Assembly: GCF_963422355.1 (NCBI RefSeq)
Contig: NC_085091.1
Location: forward strand, 2,026,523 to 2,090,522
Direction: 5' to 3'
Length of the DNA stretch: 64,000 nt
Source of the DNA: Corticium candelabrum
Lineage: Eukaryota > Porifera > Homoscleromorpha > Homosclerophorida > Plakinidae
Shown: positions 11,671 through 22,520 of the stretch, in pieces
Numbering within the stretch: the first letter of the stretch is position 1
How the letters are laid out: each line of letters begins with the position of its first letter
Program-made: the position numbers and the translations under genes
The notes under the pieces: generated by a model
Told to the model about the DNA's origin: nothing
Database searches by the model: none
The model's input: the letters and a program-made list of their open reading frames with translations, nothing else

Positions 11671-14600
11671 GTGGAAACCTGCGGATATCACCAAGAGGAG
11701 AAAACGAAGATCATCCGGGACCAGATTGTAATCAATATCACCGCAGACAACGTCCGCGAGAAACTGTTGGCAGAATCTGACCTAACCCTAACCAAAGCTG
11801 TAGACATGTGCAGGTCAATGGAAGCGACAACCCGTTACATTGCCAGTATGACATCAACCGCCACAGCCTTGAAAGAATGCGTCACCGACGCGGCGGCGGT
11901 ACACATGGTGAAAGCCATGAAGCAGCGCCCTTGCCACTACTGCGCGACAAACCACAAACCAAAAAACTGCCCAGCATGGGGAAAACAATGCAAATATTGC
12001 GGCATTATGAATCACACGGCGGAAGCATGCAAAAAGGCAGAAAAGGACAGACTAGCCCGACGACAAACAACAAAGGAGACGGCCAATGCGATATCGCCAC
12101 AACGAGCCACACCAGACACACCAGAGAACGAGGAGAGAGACCATTTCGCTTACTGCACCGGTACCACGACACAAACCAGTAAAACAAAGGCTAAAGTCTG
12201 GAACATAATACTGGACATAGGAGGGAGAGGTTTGAAAGCCAAAATCGACACAGGTGCAACGTGCAACATACTGCCATTCACTGCTTACCGCGTCCTCTGT
12301 GCTAGCCCTCCCACGCCAACAGAAGTTCAGCTAACAGCATACGGAGGAACAAAATTAGATGTCTGTGGGAAAACAACCATGGAGGCAACATTTCAAGGAG
12401 TCACCCGCAGGATGGAATTCATCATAGTACGAGAGAACGTGGAGACGCTCATAGGATTGCCTTCCATCACTGACTTGGGACTAATACAACAGACCCTAGC
12501 AGTGGATGCAACAGGGGACACACCCACAGCTATATCAGAGTTCAAAGATGTCTTTAAAGGACTGGGACGACTACCAGGAGAGTACAGCATCAAACTAAAG
12601 ACAAATGCACAACCAGTCATCCAACCAGCTAGAAGAGTTCCATTTAGGTACAGACAGGAACTGAAGTCACAACTGGATGAAATGGAGAAACAAGGCATCA
12701 TAGCCAAAGTAACAGAGGCTACTAATTGGGTCAGTCCCATAGTCCTTGTAACAAAGCCAGGTAAAGACAAACTAAGGATATGCATTGATCCAGGAGCGTT
12801 GAACAAGGCTATACAAAGGGAGCACTATCAATTGAAAACACCCGAAGAGATATTCGGCACGTTGGCAGGCTCACAATATTTCTCAACCCTAGATGCTACA
12901 TCTGGTTTTCTACAGATTGCCCTAGACAAGGAAAGTAGCTACTTGACAACAGTGGCAACTCCTTTTGGGCGCTACCGGTATTGCCGACTACCTTTCGGAA
13001 TCAGCTCTGCCCCAGAAGTGTTTCACAGAATAGTGACAGAATCCTTTGCAGACATACCTGGGGTACACACCTATGTGGATGACATCCTTGTATCAGGCTG
13101 TAGCGTAGAGGAGCACGACAAACGCCTTCAGATGGTCCTCGAAAGGTGTAGGGAGCTGAACCTTAGACTCAACCGATCCAAATGCCAGTTCAGAAAGACT
13201 GAATTAAAGTATCTGGGACATGTGCTTACATCAGAAGGGATAAAACCTGACCCAGAAAAAGTCGAGGCCATTGAGCAATTCCCAAAGCCACAGTCCAAGA
13301 CAGATGTTTCAAGACTCCTGGGCCTGGTTACATATTTGTCGAAATTTTGTCCTACTTTGGCTGAGACAGCCAGCCCACTGCGACAGCTAACACAGCAGGA
13401 GACTGCATGGGTGTGGGACTCCGTTCACGACCGCACCCTACAGCATGTGAAAGATCTAGTGACAAAGGCCCCAGTACTACGACTTTTTGATCCAGCATTA
13501 CCAGTGAGACTAACTGTGGACGCATCACAACATGGGTTGGGAGCAGCTGTTATTCAAGAGGGGCACCCAGTAGAATACGCGTCAAGAACAATGTCCAGCA
13601 TACAACAGAAATATGCACAAATAGAGAAGGAAATGCTTGCCATCCAGTTTGGACTAACAAGATTCCATCAGTATGTGTATGGACAAGATGTCATAGTGGA
13701 GACTGACCACAAGCCACTACTTGGAATACTGAAAAAGCCCCTTGCTGAAGTCAGTCCTAGGCTTCAGAGAATGCGCCTACGATGTCTCAAATACAACTAC
13801 ACGCTAGAGCACCATTCCGGGAAAGAAATGGTCCTGGCCGATTCTCTGAGCAGAATGCCATCTACAACACCCTATACAGACTATGATGAACTAACAGAAG
13901 AGCAAATCGACTCCGTCACAGAGCAAATCATTCCCACACCACTTGGACGTGAAAGATGTACGGAAGCGACCAGACAAGACCCTACAATGCAGGCACTCAT
14001 CACTTACATACACACAGGATGGCCACCTACAAGGAGGAGTGTCCCGGGTCCAATCAAACCGTACTGGAATGTGAGACACGACCTAACAGAGAAAGACGGC
14101 ATTGTCCTCAAAGGAAGCCAAGCTGTCGTCCCTGTGACAATGCGCAAAACGGTGATGAACAGTATACATGAGGGACACTATGGAATAGTGAAGTGTATAG
14201 AAAGGGCCAAGACGTCAGTGTACTGGCCTGGCTACACCAATGAAATACATGACATGGTAGCGAGTTGCAGCAAATGCCAAGAAAATCGAAGCCAGAACCC
14301 AAAGCCAGACACTAAACCTCATGATGTTCCACACTACCCCTACCAGAAAGTGGGAACAGACTTGTTTGAACTACAAGGGGAACATTACCTACTTACCATC
14401 GATTACTACAGCAAATGGGTGACCATAGATCACCTCCAGTCAACGAAAGCAGCTGATGTGATAACTATCCTAGACAAGCATTTTGCCAATTTTGGAATAC
14501 CAGAAACAATATTCTCGGACAACGGGCCACAATACGCCAACGAAGAATTTCGCAAGTTCTCCAGGAAGCTGGGATTTCAACACACCACATCCAGTCCAGG

Positions 14601-15327
14601 CTACCCAGCCAGCAATGGCCAAGCGGAAAGAGGTGTCCAAACAGTCAAGAAAATGATGGCCAAGATGTTGGAGGAGGGCCGTACAATCAATGACGCTCTA
14701 AGAGTCCTTAGGAACACACCAATAGGAGGAGACCTGCCTACTCCTGCCATCCTGCTACAGGGGAGACACCTCCGAACCCAACTAACAATAAATACTGAGA
14801 CTCTGGTTCCACATAACATGGATGCAGACAAGACCAGACAAAAACTAATCGCCCACCAATCCCAATATGCGTTCTATGGAGCCACAGGAAACACAACGAA
14901 CTCACCTCTGCTTCCTGATGAAAGCGTAAGGACAATGAGAGGAAAAAAATGGGTACCAGCAAAAGTCATTGGACACCACACAGAGCCCCAATCCTACATC
15001 CTCAGACTAGCAAATGGACGGACAGTGAGAAGAACTAGAACACACATAAACAGGACAACAGAAGTGTGGGATGACAACACAATGTTCGCTAAGTACACTC
15101 CGACGGGACAACAAACAAACACCAGCCTGTCAGAAGGACAACCACCAAATCAACCTGAAGAGACAAACGTACTGCCAGACACGGAGATCAGATCTCCGAA
15201 TACAGAAAGCCCTCCAAAATCTGCCAAGTCCCCAACTGCACCTGCAAGTCAACCTGCAGTCAAAACAACAAGGCTGGGGAGGATCTCAAGACCACCACGA
15301 CGCCTACTGGAGGACTACACTACGTAA
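11671..15327 (+). CDS. Ty3-like Gag(C-term)-Pol polyprotein, 1218 residues, open
   Basis: One uninterrupted frame. Order: partial Gag with two zinc knuckles (CX2CX3HX4C then CX2CX4HX4C, residues about 88-118); aspartic protease with DTGA at about 193; reverse transcriptase with LPFGISSAP and YVDD at 468-471; RNase H with the first Asp at about 617 (TVDAS) and a later TDHKPL; integrase with an HHCC zinc site (His at 833 and CSKC at 866-869) and a DD35E triad at Asp897, Asp950 and Glu986. This order (RT before integrase) is Ty3/gypsy-type. All catalytic residues I could check are present. The methionine at 11671 is only the first one in the frame. The true Gag start lies in sequence lost at the 11666/11667 junction. 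No envelope-like frame follows. Confidence 0.9.
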   Translation: METCGYHQEEKTKIIRDQIVINITADNVREKLLAESDLTLTKAVDMCRSMEATTRYIASMTSTATALKECVTDAAAVHMVKAMKQRPCHYCATNHKPKNCPAWGKQCKYCGIMNHTAEACKKAEKDRLARRQTTKETANAISPQRATPDTPENEERDHFAYCTGTTTQTSKTKAKVWNIILDIGGRGLKAKIDTGATCNILPFTAYRVLCASPPTPTEVQLTAYGGTKLDVCGKTTMEATFQGVTRRMEFIIVRENVETLIGLPSITDLGLIQQTLAVDATGDTPTAISEFKDVFKGLGRLPGEYSIKLKTNAQPVIQPARRVPFRYRQELKSQLDEMEKQGIIAKVTEATNWVSPIVLVTKPGKDKLRICIDPGALNKAIQREHYQLKTPEEIFGTLAGSQYFSTLDATSGFLQIALDKESSYLTTVATPFGRYRYCRLPFGISSAPEVFHRIVTESFADIPGVHTYVDDILVSGCSVEEHDKRLQMVLERCRELNLRLNRSKCQFRKTELKYLGHVLTSEGIKPDPEKVEAIEQFPKPQSKTDVSRLLGLVTYLSKFCPTLAETASPLRQLTQQETAWVWDSVHDRTLQHVKDLVTKAPVLRLFDPALPVRLTVDASQHGLGAAVIQEGHPVEYASRTMSSIQQKYAQIEKEMLAIQFGLTRFHQYVYGQDVIVETDHKPLLGILKKPLAEVSPRLQRMRLRCLKYNYTLEHHSGKEMVLADSLSRMPSTTPYTDYDELTEEQIDSVTEQIIPTPLGRERCTEATRQDPTMQALITYIHTGWPPTRRSVPGPIKPYWNVRHDLTEKDGIVLKGSQAVVPVTMRKTVMNSIHEGHYGIVKCIERAKTSVYWPGYTNEIHDMVASCSKCQENRSQNPKPDTKPHDVPHYPYQKVGTDLFELQGEHYLLTIDYYSKWVTIDHLQSTKAADVITILDKHFANFGIPETIFSDNGPQYANEEFRKFSRKLGFQHTTSSPGYPASNGQAERGVQTVKKMMAKMLEEGRTINDALRVLRNTPIGGDLPTPAILLQGRHLRTQLTINTETLVPHNMDADKTRQKLIAHQSQYAFYGATGNTTNSPLLPDESVRTMRGKKWVPAKVIGHHTEPQSYILRLANGRTVRRTRTHINRTTEVWDDNTMFAKYTPTGQQTNTSLSEGQPPNQPEETNVLPDTEIRSPNTESPPKSAKSPTAPASQPAVKTTRLGRISRPPRRLLEDYTT

Positions 15328-15385
15328 TTAGCAACCATTGCTTGACACTGCACTTTTGAGTTGAAGCCACCCAGAGACAGATAGA

Positions 15386-15489
15386 TGACATGTAATGTAA
15401 TTAGATTCACTATCCCGTATGTGTAATCGGAAATAGATCAGAACGATTCTGACTGTCACGAAGTGCACAGCCGTAACCGTTATCTTACA
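15386..15489 (+). repeat. Right LTR
   Basis: Starts TGACATG, ends CTTACA, 104 bp, preceded by a purine-rich tract, followed by GTAGA. It is short for an LTR. It differs from the left copy mainly by an internal block near 15413-15435. Confidence 0.8.
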
Positions 15490-15494
15490 GTAGA

Positions 15495-16346
15495 TAGTTG
15501 TTACGTTTCTAGCTGCCGCTAGGGTACCAGAATATAAAAAAGTTGACACAATGGCGTCGCACACTAGGAACCACGCAGAGTGAGCTTCGCCTTCTCAAAT
15601 TGACAATATTAGACAATTGAAAAGGTTGCAAGTCTTGTAGTGGGTTCATGGATTTCCCAATTCTGGAGAGCCATCGCGACGCCACTGTAATTACGTAAAC
15701 AGCACGTGCGTGAGCAGCGATTTCTCTAGGTACGCACATGTACTGTAATGTTGATAAGAAATTGATTATCCAAATTAGGAAAGCAAACGCTACGTTTAGA
15801 CGTCTCACCTCTTCTAGTGTGCCGCAGATAGAACGTCGTGACGTGTCAAGCAAAAGCCCCGTATGCATTTCTGTCACGTGCAGCAATAACTATTTTGAGA
15901 AGGCTGTGCTAGAACTGCATGGCCACTGCTGGGTGATTTCTTGATCAAATTTTCACGTTACAAGATGTAAGTTGAAATCCGTTTTTTAATTTGTAGCACT
16001 TGATTATAATTAATTAATTTGCTGACGTACAGGCTACGAGCTGTGGACCATCAAGCAGCATGACCCCTAATTACTTTTTCAGCCCCACTGCATTACTCTC
16101 AAATACAATAGAGGCAGTCATGCTTATGCATGCATGTAGAGTCATACATCAATTATCGGACATTCCCCAATATCGGACACTGGCGTACGGAAACCAGACG
16201 AAGATTTCTTGTATCTAAGGCATGAATGTAGAGAGTAGGCACACGGTAACACGACGTGCTAGATTCAGCTTGATCACTTGGCGTATTGCTGTTCACGGTG
16301 ACAAAATAGAACTTCCGCTGCTTTCTCTAACGGACACGCCCATCAA
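15495..16346. other. No supported gene
   Basis: A minus-strand open frame at 15509-15886 has no recognisable domain and I do not call it. Near 16150-16190 two copies of a tatcggac motif appear, which also marks the foldback that follows. Confidence 0.4.
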
Positions 16347-17237
16347 ATATCGGACAGCCGCCGTTTTTGCTTACGACAGTACCACAGTTTACTGTCTGCA
16401 CCTTGAAATAATAGGTACATGTCTCTTCTACTCGTAGTGATAACAACAGACCGGCAGCTTTGCACGTTGCTCTTCAGGAAGCTGAAGAAGAGGGGCGGGT
16501 CTTGTTCTCTAATATCGGACACCCGAGTTTGCTTGATGCGAGTGCAAATAGGCTAGAACCGCGATCAATTGTGACTGCAGACATTTTGTAAATGTCCAAC
16601 GAGCATGAAGAGCCTTTGACTCGTCTCTGTATCGAAAGAATTAATATTATCTAGATATGGCCGTCCACAAACAAATGAATGAATCTACAGGTGCTAACCT
16701 GAGAACATTTATAGTCCTCCTTCATGCTGAACATCGCCATCGTTTGCGAACTCTTCTCCGGGCGCGCAAAAGGGCCTGGGTACGAGGCTAGGTAGTACAC
16801 GGCTCTGAGGTGCTACGGCTCATATCGCCTCGCGCTGCCAGACCCTACCACCGCGTCATACACTCGTCGCCTTTTGACATGCTTTTTGCGATTGTAGTTG
16901 TCTATTCCGCGTCTATAGTGACCATACATGCATCATAGGAGTCATTTCAAGATCTGCTTTTCTCTCCAAATACTTCTTTTGTTTGATACGGAGACGAGTC
17001 AAAGACTTAATTTCCGTGCTCGGTGGGCATTTAGTAGACGTCTGCAGTCAACACTAACACAATCCTTCGCCTATAGTGCACTCGCATCAAGCAAAATCGG
17101 GTGTTCGATATTCCTGAAGAGCAACGTGCAAAGCTGCCGATCTGTTGTTATCACTGCGAGTAGAAGAGACATGTACCTATTATTTCAAGGTGCAGACAGT
17201 GAATTGTGGTACAAAAAAGACGGCGGCTGTCCGATAT
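16347..17237. mobile_element. Large foldback element with ATATCGGACAGCCGCCG ends
   Basis: Left ATATCGGACAGCCGCCG at 16347 and its inverse at 17221-17237. The arms pair imperfectly over roughly 270 bases. Matching blocks include the segments around aggtacatgtctcttctac, gcaaatg/catttgc-like pieces and tttgactcgtctc. The spacer contains a cctgggtacgaggctag hairpin arm near 16780. No transposase is encoded; open frames inside are by-products of the palindrome. Confidence 0.75.
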
Positions 17238-17751
17238 TATTATAACATGACGTCGCACTCATTAAAATTAATGGTGCAAATAACAGAAACAAACAAACAA
17301 GTAATATAACTACTGTGGCATCAATCTATTGAAAACAAGTCTTCTAGTACTGGTTTACTACTTCTAGCTGGTTCAAACAACCAATGGCATGCCAAGCTTG
17401 CAGCCTCGCGCCTAGAGATAAATCAACGTTCTTCCAAATGTCATGAGCAATTGACTGTCTAGACAGTACCCTGGTGTGGCTTTGGCAGTAATGCAATTCT
17501 CATTCCCCGCATGAAGTAAAAAAGGACGACTGCTGAGAATTATACATAAGAGACGCAATGTACGCGATAGCACTGTTCTCAGACTGAATTAGAGAAGACA
17601 AAACTGTAGCTTTCGTTTCCTCGGCATCTCGGGCAAAGGCAAAAGACCGGTGGAGTAAATCATTGTATCGACATGACATCCTCTTCTTCTGACATTGCAA
17701 ATTTTCCTTATAGCATCATTCCACGCTACACGTACTTTAGGTAGTTGACTA
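17238..17751. other. No recognisable gene
   Basis: Non-coding as far as I can see. A 66-codon minus-strand frame at 17500-17700 shows no domain. Confidence 0.4.
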
Positions 17752-18770
17752 TCACTGCAACATTACAACTGACACCCCTAGAATACAGCTGAAAATGCTT
17801 GGATGTTTCCAGCTTTGAACAAAGTCCAGGATATTCCCATCAAGAATAAGCTTAGGTAGGGGCAACGTTGACAACGACGATGCTCTACTGGAGACAAAAC
17901 GAATACACGTTGTCTTAGAAGAATTAAACACTAAGTGCCTCTCAACAGCAAATGTAGAACAAATATGTAGTAATTGTTGTAAGCCATATGAGGAGCCAGA
18001 TAAGAGACAGATGTCATCAGCATAGGCCACTGCTCCTATATTAACTTTTCCAACACTGCAACCATATCCCGACCTGTTAATCTTTACCAATAGATCGTCG
18101 ATGTAAATAGAAGACAATGATGGTGAAAGGACACCATCTTGTCGCACACCAGTAGTTACAGCAAATGTATCAGATAAGACTCGTCCCCACTTAACTCTGC
18201 CTTTCAAATTTTTGTACAAGTATTCCAGTAACCGTAAAATTAATGGATTGAGACCTCGATCTTCCAAGATGCCAAACAATTTATCATGCATGACTGATCT
18301 TGTCAAAGGCTTTAGAGGCGTCCATAAAAACAAGAAAATACAGGAGATGCTCTCATATTGAAATATTCTATAGTCTCTCGTACTAGAAATGAGCACATAG
18401 TTGTACTATGTTTTGCAGCCAAATTGAAGATTGCTTGACTGAAGATTAGACTTACACATGTCCACTAACACAAGTTTCAAGATCTTAGAAATTGTTGAAG
18501 ACAGTTTGACATGTCAGATCTGCTGACAAGTTTATCTTTCACTATTGGTACTTTAACCCCATCTGTCATGGAGTTGGGCAGATAGCCATGAATCAACATA
18601 CAAGTGAAAGAATTGAGATATGAGCAATGACGCAACCTGGGGCATACATCAAGTGTTCCTCACAGATATTGTCCGAACCGGGAACCTTAATGCCCCTCAG
18701 AGACTGAATGACTTTCTCAACCATGTCAGCTTCTACTACAACTCAGATCCAAACGGTACCTCCCCGTGTA
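17752..18770 (-). pseudogene. CR1/jockey-like non-LTR retrotransposon RT fragment (decayed)
   Basis: The minus strand carries reverse transcriptase blocks in order: a fingers-region segment with several stops (about 18740-18450), DASKAFDK (about 18330), a long open stretch with VRQDGVLSPSL, and the catalytic box AYADDICLLSGS (YADD). The frame changes between the DASKAFDK block and the following MHDKLF block, and there are multiple stops upstream. It resembles the jockey/CR1/L2 group by its GVRQ(G)GVLSP and YADD boxes; clade is inferred. The 3' end is truncated near 17752. Confidence 0.75.
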
Positions 18771-18799
18771 GACATCGTGATTGTCTATTTTGACTTGTA

Positions 18800-20039
18800 C
18801 CAGACCTGACGATGCCTAGATTCCCTTCTGCATGGTAAGTGAAGCTCCCTGAGACAATCCGCCCAAACCTCTGCAATAGATTCATGGCAACAAATGGGCC
18901 TTCGAGGATCTGCCAAATTTACAAGACAAAGATGATATCCAGTATCATCCAAAACAGCTCCACATTCACATGATCTTAACCATTCGGATGAGCAAACCGA
19001 CAAACCTAACCTCAGCTTAATTGCACGCCGAGCGATTTACGCAAGAGTCAATTGCGGAGCATGCAGAGGAAGGAACCACACCAATCCAGGCACCCGCACC
19101 TTTAATTTATCAGTTAGAGAACGAAAACGAGCAGCATTCCTCATCGAAACAGACGCTTTCAGAACGTTGTTGAGTAAAGATTCAGCTAGTTAACTCAGAA
19201 GATAAATAACTTCTTTTGGAGCTTGTTTTCTGGAAGGTAATCCGACAACTTACTGGCAGCAGGAATAAGGCTGCTTAACACAATACCCGTAGGAAATTCT
19301 GATGGACTTGCAAGAAAGGAGTCTATAAATGACTTCAAATTGGAGAATCGTATAGGCAAGCAAAGATCGAAGAGCCTGAATCCACGAAGCCAATTAAGAA
19401 GGCACAAGGTGAAACAGACTTGACTGAGGACAGACCAAAACCTCCCAGACGGATGGGTAGAGAAGCCTGCCACCACACGGAATCACTGAGATGATCATAG
19501 GATAACAAATTGGAGAAGACTGAACGAGTTTGAAGATCGTGAATTTCAGCTGCCTCTGAAAGCAGACTAGGACAAACAGTTCTGGCTAAATGATCAGGCG
19601 AGGCACATGACTGTACCGAAGCAGCAAAGAAGCGCTTTGTACATCATTCAAGGCAACCAATTGATCACACAGACGGTTACCAGAATCGGCAAATGAAGAG
19701 CAATAGCTGTAGACAGAGTCTGCTGTACTAATTGGCAATTCCAAAATAGCAATGCCATCGAACTTGACAGGGACTGGACAGTCTGGGATAGAGATGTTTA
19801 AATCTGGACACTAGAGATCACATTTGTCATGACGGATGTTCAAGCCCAGCACCTGGAAGCAAACAGACAGAGAGTTGAACGCATTGATCACATCAGCGGG
19901 AGCACCCACCAAGAAGACATCGTCCAAGTATGCAAGAACTTGGATTTCGGGATAGATATTCTGCAGGTTGACAAGAGATGGATGGATGGTCAGCGCAAAG
20001 CCGGACCTAAAGGGTCACCTTGGTGGACACCAACTTCTG
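18800..20039 (-). pseudogene. RLE-type LINE copy A: RT end, linker and part of the endonuclease domain (decayed)
   Basis: Reading from 20039 downward: VGVHQGDPLGPA, then AYLDDVFLVG (RT active site YLDD), a linker at 19476-19195, then a zinc-binding CECG...GYHL and IAEVWADCLRELH block at 19003-18800. The same C-terminal blocks occur in copies B, C and D. The Cys-Cys-His-Cys plus RPDI plan resembles the restriction-enzyme-like endonuclease of R2-group LINEs; that link is by family knowledge. Several stops and frameshifts. The 5' truncation point abuts the TCTG microsatellite at 20040. The 3' side is cut and adjoins the CR1-like fragment. Confidence 0.75.
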
Positions 20040-20061
20040 TCTGCCTGCCTGCCTGCCTGCC

Positions 20062-20114
<53 letters not shown>

Positions 20115-20182
20115 GCCTGCCTGCCTGCCTGTCCTTCCGTCCGTCCGTCCGTCCGTCCGTCTGTCTGTTTGTCTGTCTGTCA
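20038..20182. repeat. TCTG/TCCG/TGCC microsatellite
   Basis: About 145 bp of tctg units with tgcc and tccg variant blocks. It separates LINE copy A (5' end) from the 3' end of copy B, both minus strand. Confidence 0.95.
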
Positions 20183-20660
20183 ATACATATATTCTCATAC
20201 ATCAGCACTATTACTGTGTAATTGTCCAAACACCAGTCCAAAAGCCCACAATGGGCCACACAACAAAACCGAACTACTTATAATTAACAAATGCTTCATC
20301 AACGTTTAGAGAGTTTTTAGACTGTTATGCTCTTCCTAATTTTCTACTAATCACATTAGCATTGCATCTTTGCAATGCTATAGACAAACAGCGACGCCAG
20401 TCCGTCTTGAACTCTCTGCTGTTCTTCCTTCCATCTTCATCTGTTGAAAGGATGGACAGTCGATTAAGGAACTGAAAAGCATCATGTCCCCATCTTCCGA
20501 AATGTTTAAAAACTAGGGCAATACAGTTAAAGGATTTGCCCCACATGTCCAACTCACCAGCATATTTCTGTGATTTCACGGCTTCTTGTTTGGCTGCAGT
20601 TGCGCCATCTTCCAAAGCTGCCTGGGAAATAATATGTTTGACCCATGGGTGAGCCACTGA
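20183..20660 (-). pseudogene. RLE-type LINE copy B: C-terminal end and 3' UTR
   Basis: Opens directly at the CAGA-type microsatellite (20661-20709) with a frame reading DISVAHPW, and continues to a stop at 20325 through FKHFGRWG and LQRCNANVISRKL. The 3' UTR ends ...atatgtattgacagacag at about 20183, running into the next microsatellite. The coding segment is open (about 110 residues) but only the end of the protein is present. Confidence 0.8.
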
Positions 20661-21010
20661 AATGTCTGTCTAACTGTCTGTCTAACTGTCTGTCTGTCTG
20701 TCTGTCTGTCGATGGTGTAGACAGATTTCTATAATTATCCAGAGATGTAACGCTAGAGTTATATTAAAGAAGATAAGTAGATTGCATGTAGGTAAAATAG
20801 ATGATTATTTCTTTGATGTAGATATTCAGCACTATGTTCATTAGGATAATAGCTATGACTTCAGACATTTCAGTAGTATTTGTTAATGCTTAGGATGCTT
20901 TCATTTTTGCGATTGTTACATTTACAGTTTGGGAGAGAATAAAACAATCTGTCTGTTTGTCTGTCTGTCCGTCTGTGTGACTGTTTGTCTGTCTGTCTGT
21001 GTGACTGTTT
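20661..21010. repeat. TCTG microsatellites and intervening sequence
   Basis: TCTG tracts at 20661-20709 and 20948-21010. Between them is unassigned sequence. These tracts resemble the flanks of the LINE copies. Confidence 0.8.
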
Positions 21011-21208
21011 TGTATGTCTGTTCAGAGGCATACCTGGAGCATTTCATGGGTTTGTTCTTTTAATGCTCTAATGAACCTCCTAGTCAGTTCAACATGCTCT
21101 ATTCTAGTAGGCGTGGTCATTGTATGCAACTACTATACCTGTCTAGCTACCGCACGCTCACGATTATGCCTCAGCTCTTTGTGATTGAGCCTCTAGATCT
21201 CCTGTGTC

Positions 21209-21274
21209 ATAGTCTCTTGCACAGCCCCGCTCCTCGCGCTCGCGTTAAGTAAGAGGAGCTGTGCAAGAGACTAT
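21209..21274. repeat. Hairpin, 17-bp arms
   Basis: ATAGTCTCTTGCACAGC (21209-21225) and its inverse (21258-21274) around a CG-rich loop. Likely a small foldback remnant. Confidence 0.8.
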
Positions 21275-21758
21275 AGACTTGACACGTCTCGTAGCTTTCG
21301 CTAACCACATTAGGAGCAGAAATCACCAAAATCAATTTTAGTACCTACCACTGTATAGCAATCATGATCGACTGCGTGGAAAACACACTGTTTACACGAG
21401 TCACAGACAATTCGTCGAGAACCCGTGTCATAGCCGTTCCCTCCGCTCTGACATGCATCTGGAATGTGGGACCCATGCAAGCCAGCACTTTAGCAGTTAC
21501 AGCCCGTATGTCTGCACGGTGCAAACATTGCATGCATGGTTGGTCGTATACAGATCGAGGTAAGAGCGGACCTCCGACTGAAGTGGGCCGGTTTGTTTGC
21601 ATCCTCTCGAACCCCCTAGGTACGCGCCTGCTGTTTGTCGGTCGATATGACTATTTGTTTGTTTCTTTGTTTGTGTGTGTTTGCTTGTTTGTTGTTCTGT
21701 ATTTGATGCTAAGCTATTGGTCAAACAATAATACATGTAACATTTAATTCTAATGCAG
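21275..21758. other. No supported gene upstream of the PGD pseudogene
   Basis: A plus-strand open frame from 21364 ends in a possible donor (gag/gtaag at about 21561) but matches no PGD exon or other family I know. TTTG-rich sequence follows. Confidence 0.4.
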
Positions 21759-22520
21759 AAAGGAACAGGCAAATGGACAGCCATCTCTTCACTCGACTTG
21801 GGCATTCCTGTCACACTGATCGGTCAGACAAACAACAGGAAAACAACATTTTATAATGTGTGCACTAACTCGTGCACATTGTCTATTGTAGGTGAGTCTG
21901 TGTTTGCACGTTGCCTTTCCTCTTTGAAAGACGAGAGAGTAACAGCTAGCAAGAGCTTGAAAGGGCCGAGTACGACCAAATATGAAGGTGACAGGAAGGA
22001 AATTGTGGAGCACATCAGACAGGTAGACAGTGAGGAGTCGTGGAGGATCTCGTTGTTCATTGATTGTGATATGTGTGGGTGTGGTTAGGCTCTGTATGCA
22101 TCCAAGATTATCTCGTATGCCCAGGGCTTCATGCTGCTGAGAGAAGTGGCAAAGGGATACATGCAATTAACACTCAACTATGGATCAATTGCTCTCATGT
22201 GGAGAGGAGGCTGCATCATTAGAAGGTCGATCTTCTGTCTGTTTACGCGTTTGTGTATCAGTGTGTAGTTGTTTTGTGTTTGTTATTCATCTGTCTGTGC
22301 AATGGCTGTCACTCTTGGTATCTCCACTCCATACTTCAGCACTGCTTTCGCCTTTTATGATGGCTACAGATCAGGCAGCTTACCAGCTAATCTCATCCAG
22401 GCACAGAGAGATTACTTTGGTGCTCACACGTATGAGCTGCTTTCCAAACTCGGTCAATTCATCCACACCAACTGAACCGGCCACCGTCATTGTCTCGTCG
22501 TCCACTTACACTGCCTGATT
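21759..22520 (+). pseudogene. 6-phosphogluconate dehydrogenase 3' exons (broken)
   Basis: Exon-like blocks 21759-21822 (KGTGKWTAIS), 21892-22022 (ESVFARCLSSLKDER), 22089-22225 ([26 protein letters not shown]) and 22302-22520 ([26 protein letters not shown]) match the C-terminal all-alpha domain of the pentose-phosphate enzyme 6PGD. GT...AG introns separate the first three. The family's segment between GGCIIR and GISTPYF is missing. Near the end the conserved FIHTNW tryptophan is TGA, and a one-base shift is needed to reach the terminal VSSSTYTA. The NADP-binding N-terminal half is absent from this window. Non-functional as it stands. Confidence 0.85.

Larger units (their letters stand above)
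11466..15494 (+). mobile_element. Ty3-like LTR retroelement with inverted LTRs and GTAGA target duplication
   Basis: GTAGA at 11466-11470 and 15490-15494 bounds the unit. The right LTR is 15386-15489, TG...CA, in the normal sense and preceded by a purine-rich tract (agagacagataga). The left copy (11471-11563) is the same LTR in reverse complement, about 93 bp with an internal length difference. Both outer ends are therefore the same LTR terminus (TGTAAGATAACGG). Inside the left LTR come a 40-bp inverted piece matching 15040-15079, about 14 novel bases, a direct copy of 15078-15126 (at 11618-11666), then the body of gag. The first half of gag and any primer-binding site next to the left LTR are missing. 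The element looks defective for a normal replication cycle, although its pol is open. Confidence 0.8.

Noticed and set aside
12393-12806. Minus-strand frames inside the Ty3-like pol (also 13891-14962)
   Set aside because: Antisense shadows of a continuous, motif-complete plus-strand polyprotein.
11471-15489. Interpreting the inverted ends as TIRs of a DNA transposon carrying pol
   Set aside because: The ends are TG...CA with a purine tract and a 5-bp duplication, and the right copy is in the normal LTR position; inverted LTRs explain it better.
20034-20182. CRISPR-like array
   Set aside because: Simple tetranucleotide microsatellite without spacers.
19829-20309. Cys-rich plus-strand frames through the TCTG tract
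   Set aside because: They result from tetranucleotide repeats and run antisense to the LINE.
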